Shown: positions 1-5,749 of the stretch, in pieces
Layout: each line of letters opens with the position of its first letter
Position numbering within the stretch: the stretch's first letter is position 1
From: an uncultured Oscillospiraceae bacterium
Lineage (GTDB): Bacteria > Bacillota > Clostridia > Oscillospirales > Acutalibacteraceae
Length of the DNA: 9,503 nucleotides
NCBI GenBank assembly: GCA_900549155.1
Contig: URNF01000081.1
Location: 1-9,503, forward strand
Direction of reading: 5' to 3'
Position numbers and translations under genes: made by a program
The notes under the pieces: model-generated
What the model was told of the DNA's origin: nothing
What the model saw: the letters and a program-made list of their open reading frames with translations, nothing else
The model's database searches: none

Positions 1-63
1 TCCTGTATGAACTTCTTCTTTTTTTCAACTGTTGCACTTAATAGTATAATTCACCGCAATAGG

Positions 64-98
64 AAAGAGGAAGAACACTTTCGTGTTCTTCCTCTTTT
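64..98 (+). terminator. Hairpin terminator of a gene left of the window
   Basis: A perfect 15-bp stem (arms 64-78 and 83-97) encloses a TTTC loop. The descending arm ends in TTTT, so the U-rich part is mostly inside the stem and only a short T run follows. It most likely ends a transcript that enters from the left, because the next promoter starts about 25 bp downstream. The 63 bases before it hold no supportable coding sequence. The weak T tract leaves direction and efficiency uncertain. Confidence 0.6.
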
Positions 99-123
99 GC
101 TGTTTTCGACTGAAAACGAATTG

Positions 124-152
124 TTGACAAACCTGTTCGCAGCAAGTATAGT
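124..152 (+). promoter_or_regulatory. Sigma-A promoter of the CE15-like hydrolase gene
   Basis: A perfect -35 hexamer TTGACA (124-129) is followed, after a 17-bp spacer, by TATAGT (147-152), which matches the -10 consensus in five of six positions. Transcription would begin near 159 and give a leader of about 30 nt before the start codon at 190. No operator-like palindrome is visible around it, so expression may be constitutive. Confidence 0.8.
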
Positions 153-189
153 ATATCTGTATGAAAGCAGAGAACGGGGGATCGGGGAA

Positions 190-1281
190 ATGAACGATAC
201 GATTCAGCTGCAGCCGGAACTGTTTTGCATGCTCGATGGGACGCCGATCAAAACACAGGAAGAGTGGGCGCTCCGCCGCACGGAAATTCTTCGCATTCTC
301 TCTGAAGAGGAATACGGCATAACACCGCCGCCCCCTGCAAGTGTCACGGGATGTGTGACGGAAAGAAATGCGAAGTGCTGCTGCGGGCATGCCGTTCTGG
401 AAACCATTGATATTTCGTTTGACACGCCGAAAGGCACATTCCATTTCCCGGTGCGTTTTTTCTGCCCGACAAAGGCGGGCAAATACCCGCTGTTTCTTTT
501 GCTGAATTTCCGTCCGGATGTGTATGACTGTTATCTGCCGTCGGAGGAAGTCATTGATAACGGATTTGCGGTAGCAACAGTGTGCTATAAGGATATTACC
601 GCCGACAACTGCGATTTTGAAAGCGGCATCGCGGCGCATTATCCGCGCGAGGATGAAAACACCGCTTGGGGCAAGATCGGGATGTGGGCGTTTTGTGCCT
701 CGCGCATGGTGGACTATTTTTGGGAAAGACCGGAGATCGACACAGAACAGATCGCGGTCATCGGTCATTCCCGATTGGGGAAGACCGCTTTGTGGTGCGG
801 TGCTCAGGATCCCCGCATCCGCTATGTTATCTCGAACGATTCCGGATGCTCCGGCGCGGCATATGAACGGATCAAGCACGACGGCGCGGAAACGATCAAC
901 GACATTTTGAAAAACTACCCGCAATGGTTCTGCAAGAATTATCACAAATATCGGCATGCTCCGGAACAGCGCGTGTTTGACCAGCATTTCCTGCTTTCTC
1001 TGATCGCGCCCCGCTATGTTGCGATCGGGAGCGCCGAGGATGATCGTTGGGCAGATCCGTATTCGGAGCAGCTGTCCTGCATCGGTGCATCTCCCGCATG
1101 GGCATATTACGGCCTGCAGGGATACGTCGGAGAGACAGCGCCGGCAAAATGCGGCGATGTGTTTTGCGGCGGACAGGTGCAGTACCATCTGCGGGACGGC
1201 ATCCATTTTCTCGGTCGCGCCGATTGGTTGGTCTATATGGACATGGTGCGGCAAGCCTGCCGAAAAACGGACAAAAAGTAA
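190..1281 (+). CDS. CE15-like alpha/beta hydrolase (glucuronoyl/acetyl esterase-like)
   Basis: This 363-residue protein resembles bacterial carbohydrate esterase family 15 and related acetyl-xylan-esterase-like hydrolases. The nucleophile elbow is GHSRLGK with Ser194, followed by ALWCGAQDPRI, close to the family's GxSRxGK signature. A late segment, SAEDDRWADP (281-290), offers an acid (Asp284 or Glu283) at the canonical position. NDSGCSG (216-222) is the region where family members may carry an alternative acid. His339 in DGIHFL is the likely catalytic histidine. There is no signal peptide, so it probably acts in the cytoplasm, perhaps de-esterifying imported sugar fragments; this substrate is inferred. 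An open frame extends upstream to 7, but the promoter and terminator lie inside that extension. The start at 190 has a G-rich Shine-Dalgarno (GGGGG, 176-180) 9 nt ahead. The gene is monocistronic, with no sugar transporter or glycosidase beside it. A general esterase is the alternative. Confidence 0.78.
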   Translation: MNDTIQLQPELFCMLDGTPIKTQEEWALRRTEILRILSEEEYGITPPPPASVTGCVTERNAKCCCGHAVLETIDISFDTPKGTFHFPVRFFCPTKAGKYPLFLLLNFRPDVYDCYLPSEEVIDNGFAVATVCYKDITADNCDFESGIAAHYPREDENTAWGKIGMWAFCASRMVDYFWERPEIDTEQIAVIGHSRLGKTALWCGAQDPRIRYVISNDSGCSGAAYERIKHDGAETINDILKNYPQWFCKNYHKYRHAPEQRVFDQHFLLSLIAPRYVAIGSAEDDRWADPYSEQLSCIGASPAWAYYGLQGYVGETAPAKCGDVFCGGQVQYHLRDGIHFLGRADWLVYMDMVRQACRKTDKK

Positions 1282-1306
1282 GAGAAAAAACGCAATTTAC
1301 CGGCAC

Positions 1307-1354
1307 AGCGGTCTCATGTCGCCTCAGGACGCAGGAGACCGCTTTATTTTTTAT
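1307..1354 (+). terminator. Rho-independent terminator after the hydrolase gene
   Basis: A 9-bp stem, AGCGGTCTC (1307-1315) with GAGACCGCT (1335-1343), encloses a 19-nt loop. It is followed by the T-rich tract TTTATTTTTTAT. It lies 25 bp past the hydrolase stop and just before the promoter of the next operon, so it isolates the two units. Confidence 0.8.
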
Positions 1355-1362
1355 AAAAAGTC

Positions 1363-1391
1363 TTGACAAGTGAACGATCGTTTACTATACT
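1363..1391 (+). promoter_or_regulatory. Sigma-A promoter of the tetR-methyltransferase operon
   Basis: A perfect TTGACA (1363-1368) and TATACT (1386-1391, five of six consensus positions) are separated by exactly 17 bp. The spacer is almost entirely filled by the first operator palindrome and the next one begins 3 bp after the -10. Strong core elements buried in operators imply a promoter that is strong when free and tightly repressed otherwise. The predicted transcription start is near 1398. Confidence 0.88.
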
Positions 1392-1444
1392 GTAGTAAAC
1401 GATCGTTTACAGTGAACGGTCGTTTACCGTAAACAGTCGTCTAT
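1370..1444. promoter_or_regulatory. Four tandem 16-bp palindromic operators for the TetR regulator
   Basis: Four related inverted repeats are visible. Site 1 (1370-1385) is GTGAACGATCGTTTAC. Site 2 (1395-1410) is GTAAACGATCGTTTAC, a perfect palindrome. Site 3 (1412-1427) is GTGAACGGTCGTTTAC. Site 4 (1429-1444) is GTAAACAGTCGTCTAT, the most degenerate. Sites 2 to 4 repeat every 17 bp with one base between them. Site 1 is offset by 25 bp, so the -10 hexamer falls in the gap. Together they cover the spacer, the start site and the leader up to the ribosome binding site. The TetR-type gene directly downstream is the obvious ligand-responsive binder, which is inference. No second copy of the site occurs before another gene in this window. 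Confidence 0.88.
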
Positions 1445-1460
1445 ATTGAGGGGGCAGAGT

Positions 1461-2087
1461 ATGGGGGACACAAGGGAGAAAATCCTGTTGACAGCATTGC
1501 ATTTGTTTGCACGGGACGGATATGAAGCGGTTTCGGTGAGCGATATTGCGGGGGCGCTTTCCATGACAAAGGGCGCGCTGTATAAGCACTATGCGAGCAA
1601 ACGCGCGATTTTTGACAGCATTGTGGAACGCATGTATGCAATCGACGCTGCGCGCTCGCGGCAATATGCTGTGCCTGCAGAAACCTTTGAGGCATCGAAA
1701 GCGGCTTATGACACCGTATCACCGGACAGCGTCAGAAACTTCACCGTGGCACAGTTTGATTTTTGGACCGGGGATGCCTTTGCTGCCGATTTTCGGAGGA
1801 TGCTGACGCTGGAGCAATATCGAAGCGAGGAAATGACGGCGCTTTACAGCAGCTGTCTCACCGCAGGACCTGTTGCTTATACAGAGGACATATTCCGTGG
1901 CATGATGAAAAACGGTGTTTTGAAGGTCGGCGATCCCGCACTGCTCGCAGTGGAGTTTTTTGCGCCGCTGCCGCTTTTGATGGCAATGACGGACGGCGGC
2001 ATGAAACGGGATACGTGCAGACAGCTTTTGTGCGATCATATGGAACGCTTTATGCAGCATAACCTGACAGACGGAAAGGAAGAATAA
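1461..2087 (+). CDS. TetR/AcrR-family transcriptional repressor
   Basis: The 208-residue product has the typical TetR layout. The N-terminal helix-turn-helix spans about residues 1-50: TREKILLTALHLFARDGYEAV, then SVSDIAGALSMTKGALYKHYASK, with the hallmark G-x-L-Y-x-H-Y recognition helix. A divergent, all-helical ligand and dimerisation domain follows (about 55-205) and does not reveal the ligand. Length is normal for the family. A TTG in frame at 1446 would add five residues, but the ATG at 1461 has GAGGGGG (1448-1454) at proper spacing and is preferred. The gene sits directly behind the four operators and 2 bp before a methyltransferase gene, so it most likely represses its own operon and is released by a small hydrophobic or toxic compound. 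Confidence 0.9.
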   Translation: MGDTREKILLTALHLFARDGYEAVSVSDIAGALSMTKGALYKHYASKRAIFDSIVERMYAIDAARSRQYAVPAETFEASKAAYDTVSPDSVRNFTVAQFDFWTGDAFAADFRRMLTLEQYRSEEMTALYSSCLTAGPVAYTEDIFRGMMKNGVLKVGDPALLAVEFFAPLPLLMAMTDGGMKRDTCRQLLCDHMERFMQHNLTDGKEE

Positions 2088-2089
2088 GA

Positions 2090-2806
2090 ATGCACTATGT
2101 AAAAAGCGAAAAATATAACACACCTGCATTGCAGGCAAAGATCATGGGACCAAATCCCGTGAAGCTGGAAGAAGAGCTGCTCATGGGGAACAGCATCCCG
2201 ACAGGGGCAGTCGTCTGTGACCTCGGCAGCGGACAGGGACTGACCAGCGTATTTCTTGCAAAGGAATACGGCTTTACAGTGTATGCGGCGGACCTTTGGA
2301 GCGATCCCGACAAAAACCGCCGCTTTTTTGATGAAATGGGGCTGGATGAGCGACAGATCGTCCCCGTTAAAGCGGACGCGACCGCCTTACCGTTTGAAAA
2401 AGAGTTCTTTGATGCGGTTATCAGCACCGATTCCTATAATTATTTCGGACGGGACGAACGGTATCTGGACGACAAGCTGCTGCCGTTTGTGAAAAGCGGC
2501 GGCTATGTGTATATCGCGATTCCGGGCATGAAAAAGGACTGCCATGATCATTTGCCGCCGGAACTGCTACTCTCCTGGACGCCGGAGCAGATGGACTATA
2601 TGCATGATGTCAGCTATTGGAAAAGCATCGTCGGAAAGTGCAGGGACGCGGCAGTGCTCACCGTTGAAGAAATGGAAAGCAATGAGGAGGTCTGGGCAGA
2701 TTGGCTGCGGCAGGAAAACGAATATGCCGTCGGCGACCGCAAGTCGATGGAAGCAGGCGGCGGGAAGTATCTCAATTTCATTAAAATTGTATTGCAAAAG
2801 CGGTAA
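2090..2806 (+). CDS. Class I SAM-dependent methyltransferase, unknown substrate
   Basis: This 238-residue protein has a Rossmann-type SAM-binding fold. Motif I is VVCDLGSGQG (41-50). An acidic residue at the end of strand 2 (AADL, Asp68) should bind the ribose hydroxyls. Motif IV is DAVISTDSYNYFG (108-120). The C-terminal half has conserved-looking blocks GMKKDCHDHLPPELLLSW (146-163), EMESNEEVWADW (194-205) and a glycine-rich end, which resemble a family often labelled cyclopropane-fatty-acid-synthase-like or UbiE-like methyltransferase in Clostridia. No membrane segment is seen. The start has a good Shine-Dalgarno (GGAAAGGAAG, 2073-2082) inside the end of the TetR gene; with only 2 bp between the genes, translation is probably coupled. 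Regulation by the TetR partner suggests it modifies the inducer or a target the inducer attacks; this is inference and the substrate is unknown. Confidence 0.85.
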   Translation: MHYVKSEKYNTPALQAKIMGPNPVKLEEELLMGNSIPTGAVVCDLGSGQGLTSVFLAKEYGFTVYAADLWSDPDKNRRFFDEMGLDERQIVPVKADATALPFEKEFFDAVISTDSYNYFGRDERYLDDKLLPFVKSGGYVYIAIPGMKKDCHDHLPPELLLSWTPEQMDYMHDVSYWKSIVGKCRDAAVLTVEEMESNEEVWADWLRQENEYAVGDRKSMEAGGGKYLNFIKIVLQKR

Positions 2807-2844
2807 CGAAAAATGAGCAGGTTTTCCTGCTCATTTTTGTTACC
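2802..2844. terminator. Bidirectional terminator between convergent genes
   Basis: Arms AAAAATGAGCAGG (2809-2821) and CCTGCTCATTTTT (2826-2838) form a 13-bp stem with a TTTT loop. After a single bulged G (2808), GGTAAC (2802-2807) pairs with GTTACC (2839-2844) to lengthen it. A/T runs flank the GC core on both strands, so it can work in both directions. It serves the methyltransferase operon (+) and the membrane-protein gene (-). Both stop codons, TAA at 2804-2806 and TAA on the other strand at 2842-2840, lie inside the extended stem. Confidence 0.88.
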
Positions 2845-3220
2845 GTGTCAGTATGCCGCTTGCGAGAAATGCCACTATTCCCAAAATGCACAGTCCCGCG
2901 CCGACACCGGCATACAGCGGCAAAAGCGCACATTCCGTGCCGTAGATTTCGATGACGCCGGTGACGCAGCTGCCGCAGGTGAGGGTGGCGACCCCGCAGT
3001 GCCACAGCCATCGCGCTGCGGGCGTGGGATAGCGTTTCAGGAAAAAGAACGGCAGTCCGCCGCACAGCGGACACAGGAATAAAAGATACATATACGGAGA
3101 ATATACCCCGTGACTGTACAGCTCATAGACCGTGCCGAACAGGAGACAGAAAGCGGTTGCGATCACATAGGCAATGCGGGTCTGTCTGCGGCTGCGCGCC
3201 GCATTATCCGAAATACACAA
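2840..3220 (-). CDS. Small cysteine-rich polytopic membrane protein
   Basis: The 126-residue product has four hydrophobic segments (about 16-34, 42-61, 69-91 and 96-124) and short polar loops. It contains nine cysteines, including two CxxC pairs, CPLC (50-53) and CGSC (82-85). The block ELYSHGVYSPYM (33-44) lies in the first loop and looks like a family signature, but I cannot name the family. The start is a TTG at 3220, within the end of the upstream glycosidase gene (17-bp overlap). A strong Shine-Dalgarno, AAGGAAAGGAG (3242-3232), lies 11 nt ahead inside that gene, and no ATG competes nearby. Gene order and overlap suggest co-translation and possibly a membrane complex or shared role with the glycosidase. 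Function is unknown; redox or metal roles for the CxxC pairs are only possibilities. Confidence 0.78.
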   Translation of the reverse strand: MCISDNAARSRRQTRIAYVIATAFCLLFGTVYELYSHGVYSPYMYLLFLCPLCGGLPFFFLKRYPTPAARWLWHCGVATLTCGSCVTGVIEIYGTECALLPLYAGVGAGLCILGIVAFLASGILTR

Positions 3221-4103
3221 TGTCGCTCACGCTCCTTTCCTTGATGCTTTTGCCGTTGGTGGTCGGGTTGTTGACGACCGAACCGCAAAAGACCATGGTG
3301 GACGAGCCGCCGCCGTCCAGATTATAGGCATTCTTGACGCCGAGCGTTTGCAAAAATTCCGCCAGCTCATAGAGGGAAAGTCCGGCGCTTGCGCTTGTAC
3401 GCCCGTCGGACACGACGAGCAGCCAGTGACCGTCCTCGGTGACGGCGACAGCGGTGCGCGGGTTGCTTGCCATGGAGCGTCCGACCTCGTCGTTTTCGGA
3501 AACGCTCACCGCGCCGTCCTTTATGAGCGCGGGACCGAAGGAGAGCACCTGCCATGCGCCGTTTTGCAGCAGTTCCTCGGCGGTGATATCGCCCTCATTG
3601 ATGAACGCCACGGAGCCGCCTTTATAGATCACGAGATCCTCTCGGTCATCGCCGGCGGATGTCGCGCGATAGAGGACGCCGTTGCGGATGACATAGCCGC
3701 TGTCTCTTGCGCCGTAGTAGTCGCCGTTCACGGCAATGACGGCGTTGTTGGCGGCGGCGATATCAGAGGTCGTTTCCGTGATATTTCTGCCGTAGGTATT
3801 GTCCGCGAGTGCGGTTTTGAGCGATGCTGTCGGCGCGGTGATGTCCGCCACATATACCGTCGTGTCCGCCACACGGTAGGTGTTCAGCGACACAGAAAGT
3901 GAACCGTCGGTATAGCTGTTGTCGGTTTTTTGAACGGTCGTTGCAGCGGTTTTCGCGGCGGTTTCCTGCGTGGTCGCGGTCTCTGCCGCTTCTGCCTGAT
4001 ACCGACGGGGAATAACAAATGTCAGCAGCAGGACAAAGGCGGTGAACAGGCACAGCACCGCAAAATAAGCAGCGGCGAGCTTGTGTATGATCCCTTGCTT
4101 CAT
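3204..4103 (-). CDS. Membrane-anchored phosphodiester glycosidase (NAGPA-domain) protein
   Basis: The 299-residue product has a short cytoplasmic start, one hydrophobic signal-anchor (about 8-31) and an Ala/Thr-rich linker (about 34-60). A NAGPA-type domain (the family of N-acetylglucosamine-1-phosphodiester alpha-N-acetylglucosaminidase) then runs to the end. Family-type motifs are VNGDYYG (125-131), SFGPALIKDG (188-197), NPRTAVAV (214-221), VVSDGR (230-235) and NAYNLDGGGSSTM (258-270). The domain should lie outside the cell. Bacterial members cleave sugar-phosphodiester bonds; a wall or glycopolymer target is plausible but unproven. An open frame reaches 4142, but ATG at 4103 has TGAGGAGA at ideal spacing and gives a well-formed anchor, so it is preferred. 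Its 3' end overlaps the next gene and carries that gene's ribosome binding site. Confidence 0.88.
   Translation of the reverse strand: MKQGIIHKLAAAYFAVLCLFTAFVLLLTFVIPRRYQAEAAETATTQETAAKTAATTVQKTDNSYTDGSLSVSLNTYRVADTTVYVADITAPTASLKTALADNTYGRNITETTSDIAAANNAVIAVNGDYYGARDSGYVIRNGVLYRATSAGDDREDLVIYKGGSVAFINEGDITAEELLQNGAWQVLSFGPALIKDGAVSVSENDEVGRSMASNPRTAVAVTEDGHWLLVVSDGRTSASAGLSLYELAEFLQTLGVKNAYNLDGGGSSTMVFCGSVVNNPTTNGKSIKERSVSDIVYFG
3232..3242 (-). promoter_or_regulatory. Internal ribosome binding site that fixes a TTG start
   Basis: AAGGAAAGGAG reads on the minus strand inside the last codons of the glycosidase gene, 11 nt before the TTG at 3220. It is the strongest Shine-Dalgarno near this junction and is the main support for the non-ATG start and the overlap of the two genes. 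Confidence 0.7.
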
Positions 4104-4127
4104 AGGCTTCTCCTCACTTTCAAGGAG

Positions 4128-4159
4128 AGTATATGCCCGCAACCTAAAGGCAACCTAAA
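4128..4159 (-). promoter_or_regulatory. Activator-type promoter with 11-bp direct repeat
   Basis: On the minus strand TTTAGGTTGC occurs twice (4159-4150 and 4148-4139) with one base between, so the period is 11 bp. The second copy ends 5 bp before TATACT (4133-4128), a good -10. The expected -35 position has AGGTTG, a poor match. Transcription would start near 4121, giving a leader of about 18 nt before the glycosidase start. Tandem 11-bp repeats replacing the -35 are typical of promoters activated by OmpR/PhoB-family response regulators; that this is such a site is inference. Confidence 0.6.
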
Positions 4160-4162
4160 AGA

Positions 4163-4190
4163 AAAGGGCGCGATTTTCATCGCGCCCTTT
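4163..4190 (-). terminator. Terminator after murC
   Basis: A perfect 12-bp GC-rich stem (AAAGGGCGCGAT at 4163-4174 with its complement at 4179-4190) closes a tetraloop that reads GAAA on the minus transcript. On that strand it is followed by TCTTTT, so it ends murC transcription 9 bp after the stop. On the plus strand it is followed by CAG and seven T, so it could also stop transcripts from the left. Its U tract touches the direct repeat of the next promoter. Confidence 0.85.
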
Positions 4191-4198
4191 CAGTTTTT

Positions 4199-5572
4199 TT
4201 ATGATTTCATTTTTTGCAGGATCATGCGCGCGCATTTATACACGTCGCCGCCGCCCATGGTGAGCACCATGTCCCCGGGCTTTGCATTTTTTGCAACATA
4301 GTCCGCGATTTCGGGGAAGGTGGGGAGATAGACCGCACCGTCTATCTGCGCCGTGATCTGATCGGCGTGCACGCCCCACTCATTTGTCTCCCGCGATCCC
4401 ATGATATCGCTGACCACCACCTTGTCGGCAAGCGCCAGCGTTTTGGCAAAATCATTGAGATGCCGCGCGGTGCGGGAAAAGGTGAACGGCTGGAAAACCG
4501 CCCAAACACGGGCATAGGGCATCTTCTTTGCCGTCGAAATGGTGGCGGCAATCTCGGTGGGATGATGGGCATAGTCGTCCACAAAGGTCACGCCGTTTGC
4601 CTCACCGATGAATTCAAACCGCCTGCCTGCTCCGCGGAAATGGGAAAGCCCCGCGGCGATCTCGGCGGGCGTCGCCCCACAAAGCGTGGCGGCGGCAGCG
4701 GCAGCAAGCGAATTGTATACGTTGTGCGCTCCCGGTACACCGAGCGTGATGTGGGTGAGGAAGGTGCCGTCGTGATAGAGGTCATAATCGCCGTAGGCAC
4801 CGTTCACGGTCTTGATGTTTTCGGCACGCCAGCTGCAATCCTTGCTCTCACCGTAGGTGATGCGTTTTTCGGCGGGGATGTCCTTCACCGCCTTCGGGGC
4901 GTTTGCGTCGTCGGCGTTATAGATGACCTTGCCGGTAGTCTTGCCTGCAAAGCGGGCAAAGGACGCGATGATGTTTTCGAGCGTGCCGAAATAGTCCAAA
5001 TGGTCGGCGTCAATGTCCAGAATGATGGAGATGGCAGGGGTCATCGCCTGATAGTGATCCTTGAATTCACACGCCTCGCACACCATTGTGTCACTGCCGC
5101 CCGCTCTGCCGTTGGCATTGATGAGCGGCAGCCGTCCGCCGATGAAGATGCTGGGGTCCTTGTCGGCTTCCAGCAGGATCTGCGCGAGCATGCTCGAGGT
5201 GGTGGTTTTGCCGTGCGTGCCGGAAACGGCGACGGTGTTTTTGAACTGACGGGTGATAAAGCCGAGCAGCTGTGCGCGCTCCACAAGTGGCAGCTGCTGC
5301 TCTCTTGCGGCGACAAGCTCGGGATTGTCCTCGCTGACCGCAGCGGTATACACCACCATGTCCGCACCCTCTATGTTTTCGGCGGCATGTCCCATGTGCA
5401 CCGGGATGCCGAGTGCGCGGATGCGCTTTAGGTTGTCGGATTCATTGTTGTCCGATCCGGTGAGGGCATAGCCCTTGGCATGAAGAATTTCGGCAAGCGG
5501 ACACATGCCCGAACCGCCGATGCCGACAAAATGAATGGTATGAATATTTTTTAAGAGATTTTCCTCACACAT
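4199..5572 (-). CDS. murC: UDP-N-acetylmuramate--L-alanine ligase (MurC)
   Basis: MurC adds L-alanine to UDP-MurNAc with ATP, the first amino acid step of the peptidoglycan stem peptide, in the cytoplasm. The 457-residue product has normal length and all three Mur ligase domains. The N-terminal UDP-binding GIGGSGM is at 17-23, the ATP P-loop GTHGKTTT at 118-125, DIDADHLDYF at 186-195, GAHNVYNSLAA at 281-291, and the C-terminal DDYAHHPTEI at 332-341 followed by VFQPFTFSRT. The second motif reads EACEF (166-170), where most MurC have EADES; similar forms are familiar from Clostridia. The ATG at 5572 has AAAGGAA 9 nt upstream. The gene is alone on its transcript, without mraY, murG or ftsZ beside it, and diverges from miaB. 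Confidence 0.96.
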   Translation of the reverse strand: MCEENLLKNIHTIHFVGIGGSGMCPLAEILHAKGYALTGSDNNESDNLKRIRALGIPVHMGHAAENIEGADMVVYTAAVSEDNPELVAAREQQLPLVERAQLLGFITRQFKNTVAVSGTHGKTTTSSMLAQILLEADKDPSIFIGGRLPLINANGRAGGSDTMVCEACEFKDHYQAMTPAISIILDIDADHLDYFGTLENIIASFARFAGKTTGKVIYNADDANAPKAVKDIPAEKRITYGESKDCSWRAENIKTVNGAYGDYDLYHDGTFLTHITLGVPGAHNVYNSLAAAAAATLCGATPAEIAAGLSHFRGAGRRFEFIGEANGVTFVDDYAHHPTEIAATISTAKKMPYARVWAVFQPFTFSRTARHLNDFAKTLALADKVVVSDIMGSRETNEWGVHADQITAQIDGAVYLPTFPEIADYVAKNAKPGDMVLTMGGGDVYKCARMILQKMKS

Positions 5573-5605
5573 ACAGATGCGTTCCTTTCGCTTTTTCGTG
5601 TCTCT

Positions 5606-5634
5606 ATTATATTGCCGTTTTCCGAAAAAGAAAA
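5606..5634 (-). promoter_or_regulatory. Probable murC promoter
   Basis: A perfect TATAAT reads on the minus strand at 5611-5606, with transcription expected to start near 5599 and a leader of about 27 nt. The best -35 at 17-bp spacing (5634-5629) is TTTTCT, which is weak. The -35 region overlaps a hairpin that points the other way. Confidence 0.5.
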
Positions 5635-5653
5635 CCCCTTTTTCGGATTTTTT
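5621..5653 (+). terminator. Orphan + strand terminator-like hairpin before miaB
   Basis: TCCGAAAAAG (5621-5630) pairs with CTTTTTCGGA (5638-5647) around a 7-nt loop and is followed by six T (5648-5653), a convincing intrinsic terminator form on the plus strand only. The neighbouring gene on its left, murC, runs the other way, and the miaB promoter lies to its right, so it ends no visible gene. It may block antisense transcription out of murC from entering the miaB operon. Confidence 0.6.
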
Positions 5654-5687
5654 CCTGTTTTCTCATAAAAATGCATGGAGATTTACA

Positions 5688-5716
5688 TTGCAAAGGCATA
5701 CAAAAAGTGCTATACT
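5688..5716 (+). promoter_or_regulatory. Promoter of the miaB - YlbF-family - mutS operon
   Basis: TTGCAA (5688-5693, four of six) and TATACT (5711-5716, five of six) are 17 bp apart. The start would be near 5723, leaving a leader of about 27 nt with GGAAAGGAA (5735-5743) before the ATG at 5750. No operator or riboswitch-like structure is seen in the short leader. Confidence 0.75.
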
Positions 5717-5749
5717 AATCTGTGTATGTATTTTGGAAAGGAACTATCT

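Noticed and set aside
22..50. Possible promoter with TATAAT at 45-50
   Set aside because: No acceptable -35 lies at 16-18 bp, and the transcript would meet the hairpin at 64-98 almost at once.
7..189. N-terminal extension of the hydrolase to 7
   Set aside because: It would contain the terminator hairpin (64-98) and the promoter (124-152), and the translated extension has no signal peptide or homology pattern.
25..1254. 409-codon open frame on the minus strand opposite the hydrolase gene
   Set aside because: It has no recognisable motif, is antisense to a protein with clear esterase motifs, and runs through the hydrolase promoter and leader. It is a by-product of codon bias.
3174..3902. 242-codon + strand frame opposite the glycosidase gene
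   Set aside because: The minus strand gene has a clear signal anchor and family motifs; the plus strand product has none.
3932..3942. GAACGGTCGTT, resembling the TetR operator core
   Set aside because: It is a single partial match inside the glycosidase coding sequence, without the outer GT/AC bases on both sides, and is probably chance.
4214..5431. 405-codon + strand open frame opposite murC
   Set aside because: murC is certain on the other strand. The antisense product is rich in Arg, Gly, His and Val without domain structure.
5675..5749. N-terminal extension of MiaB to 5675
   Set aside because: The promoter -35 and -10 lie within it, and a strong ribosome binding site serves the ATG at 5750.
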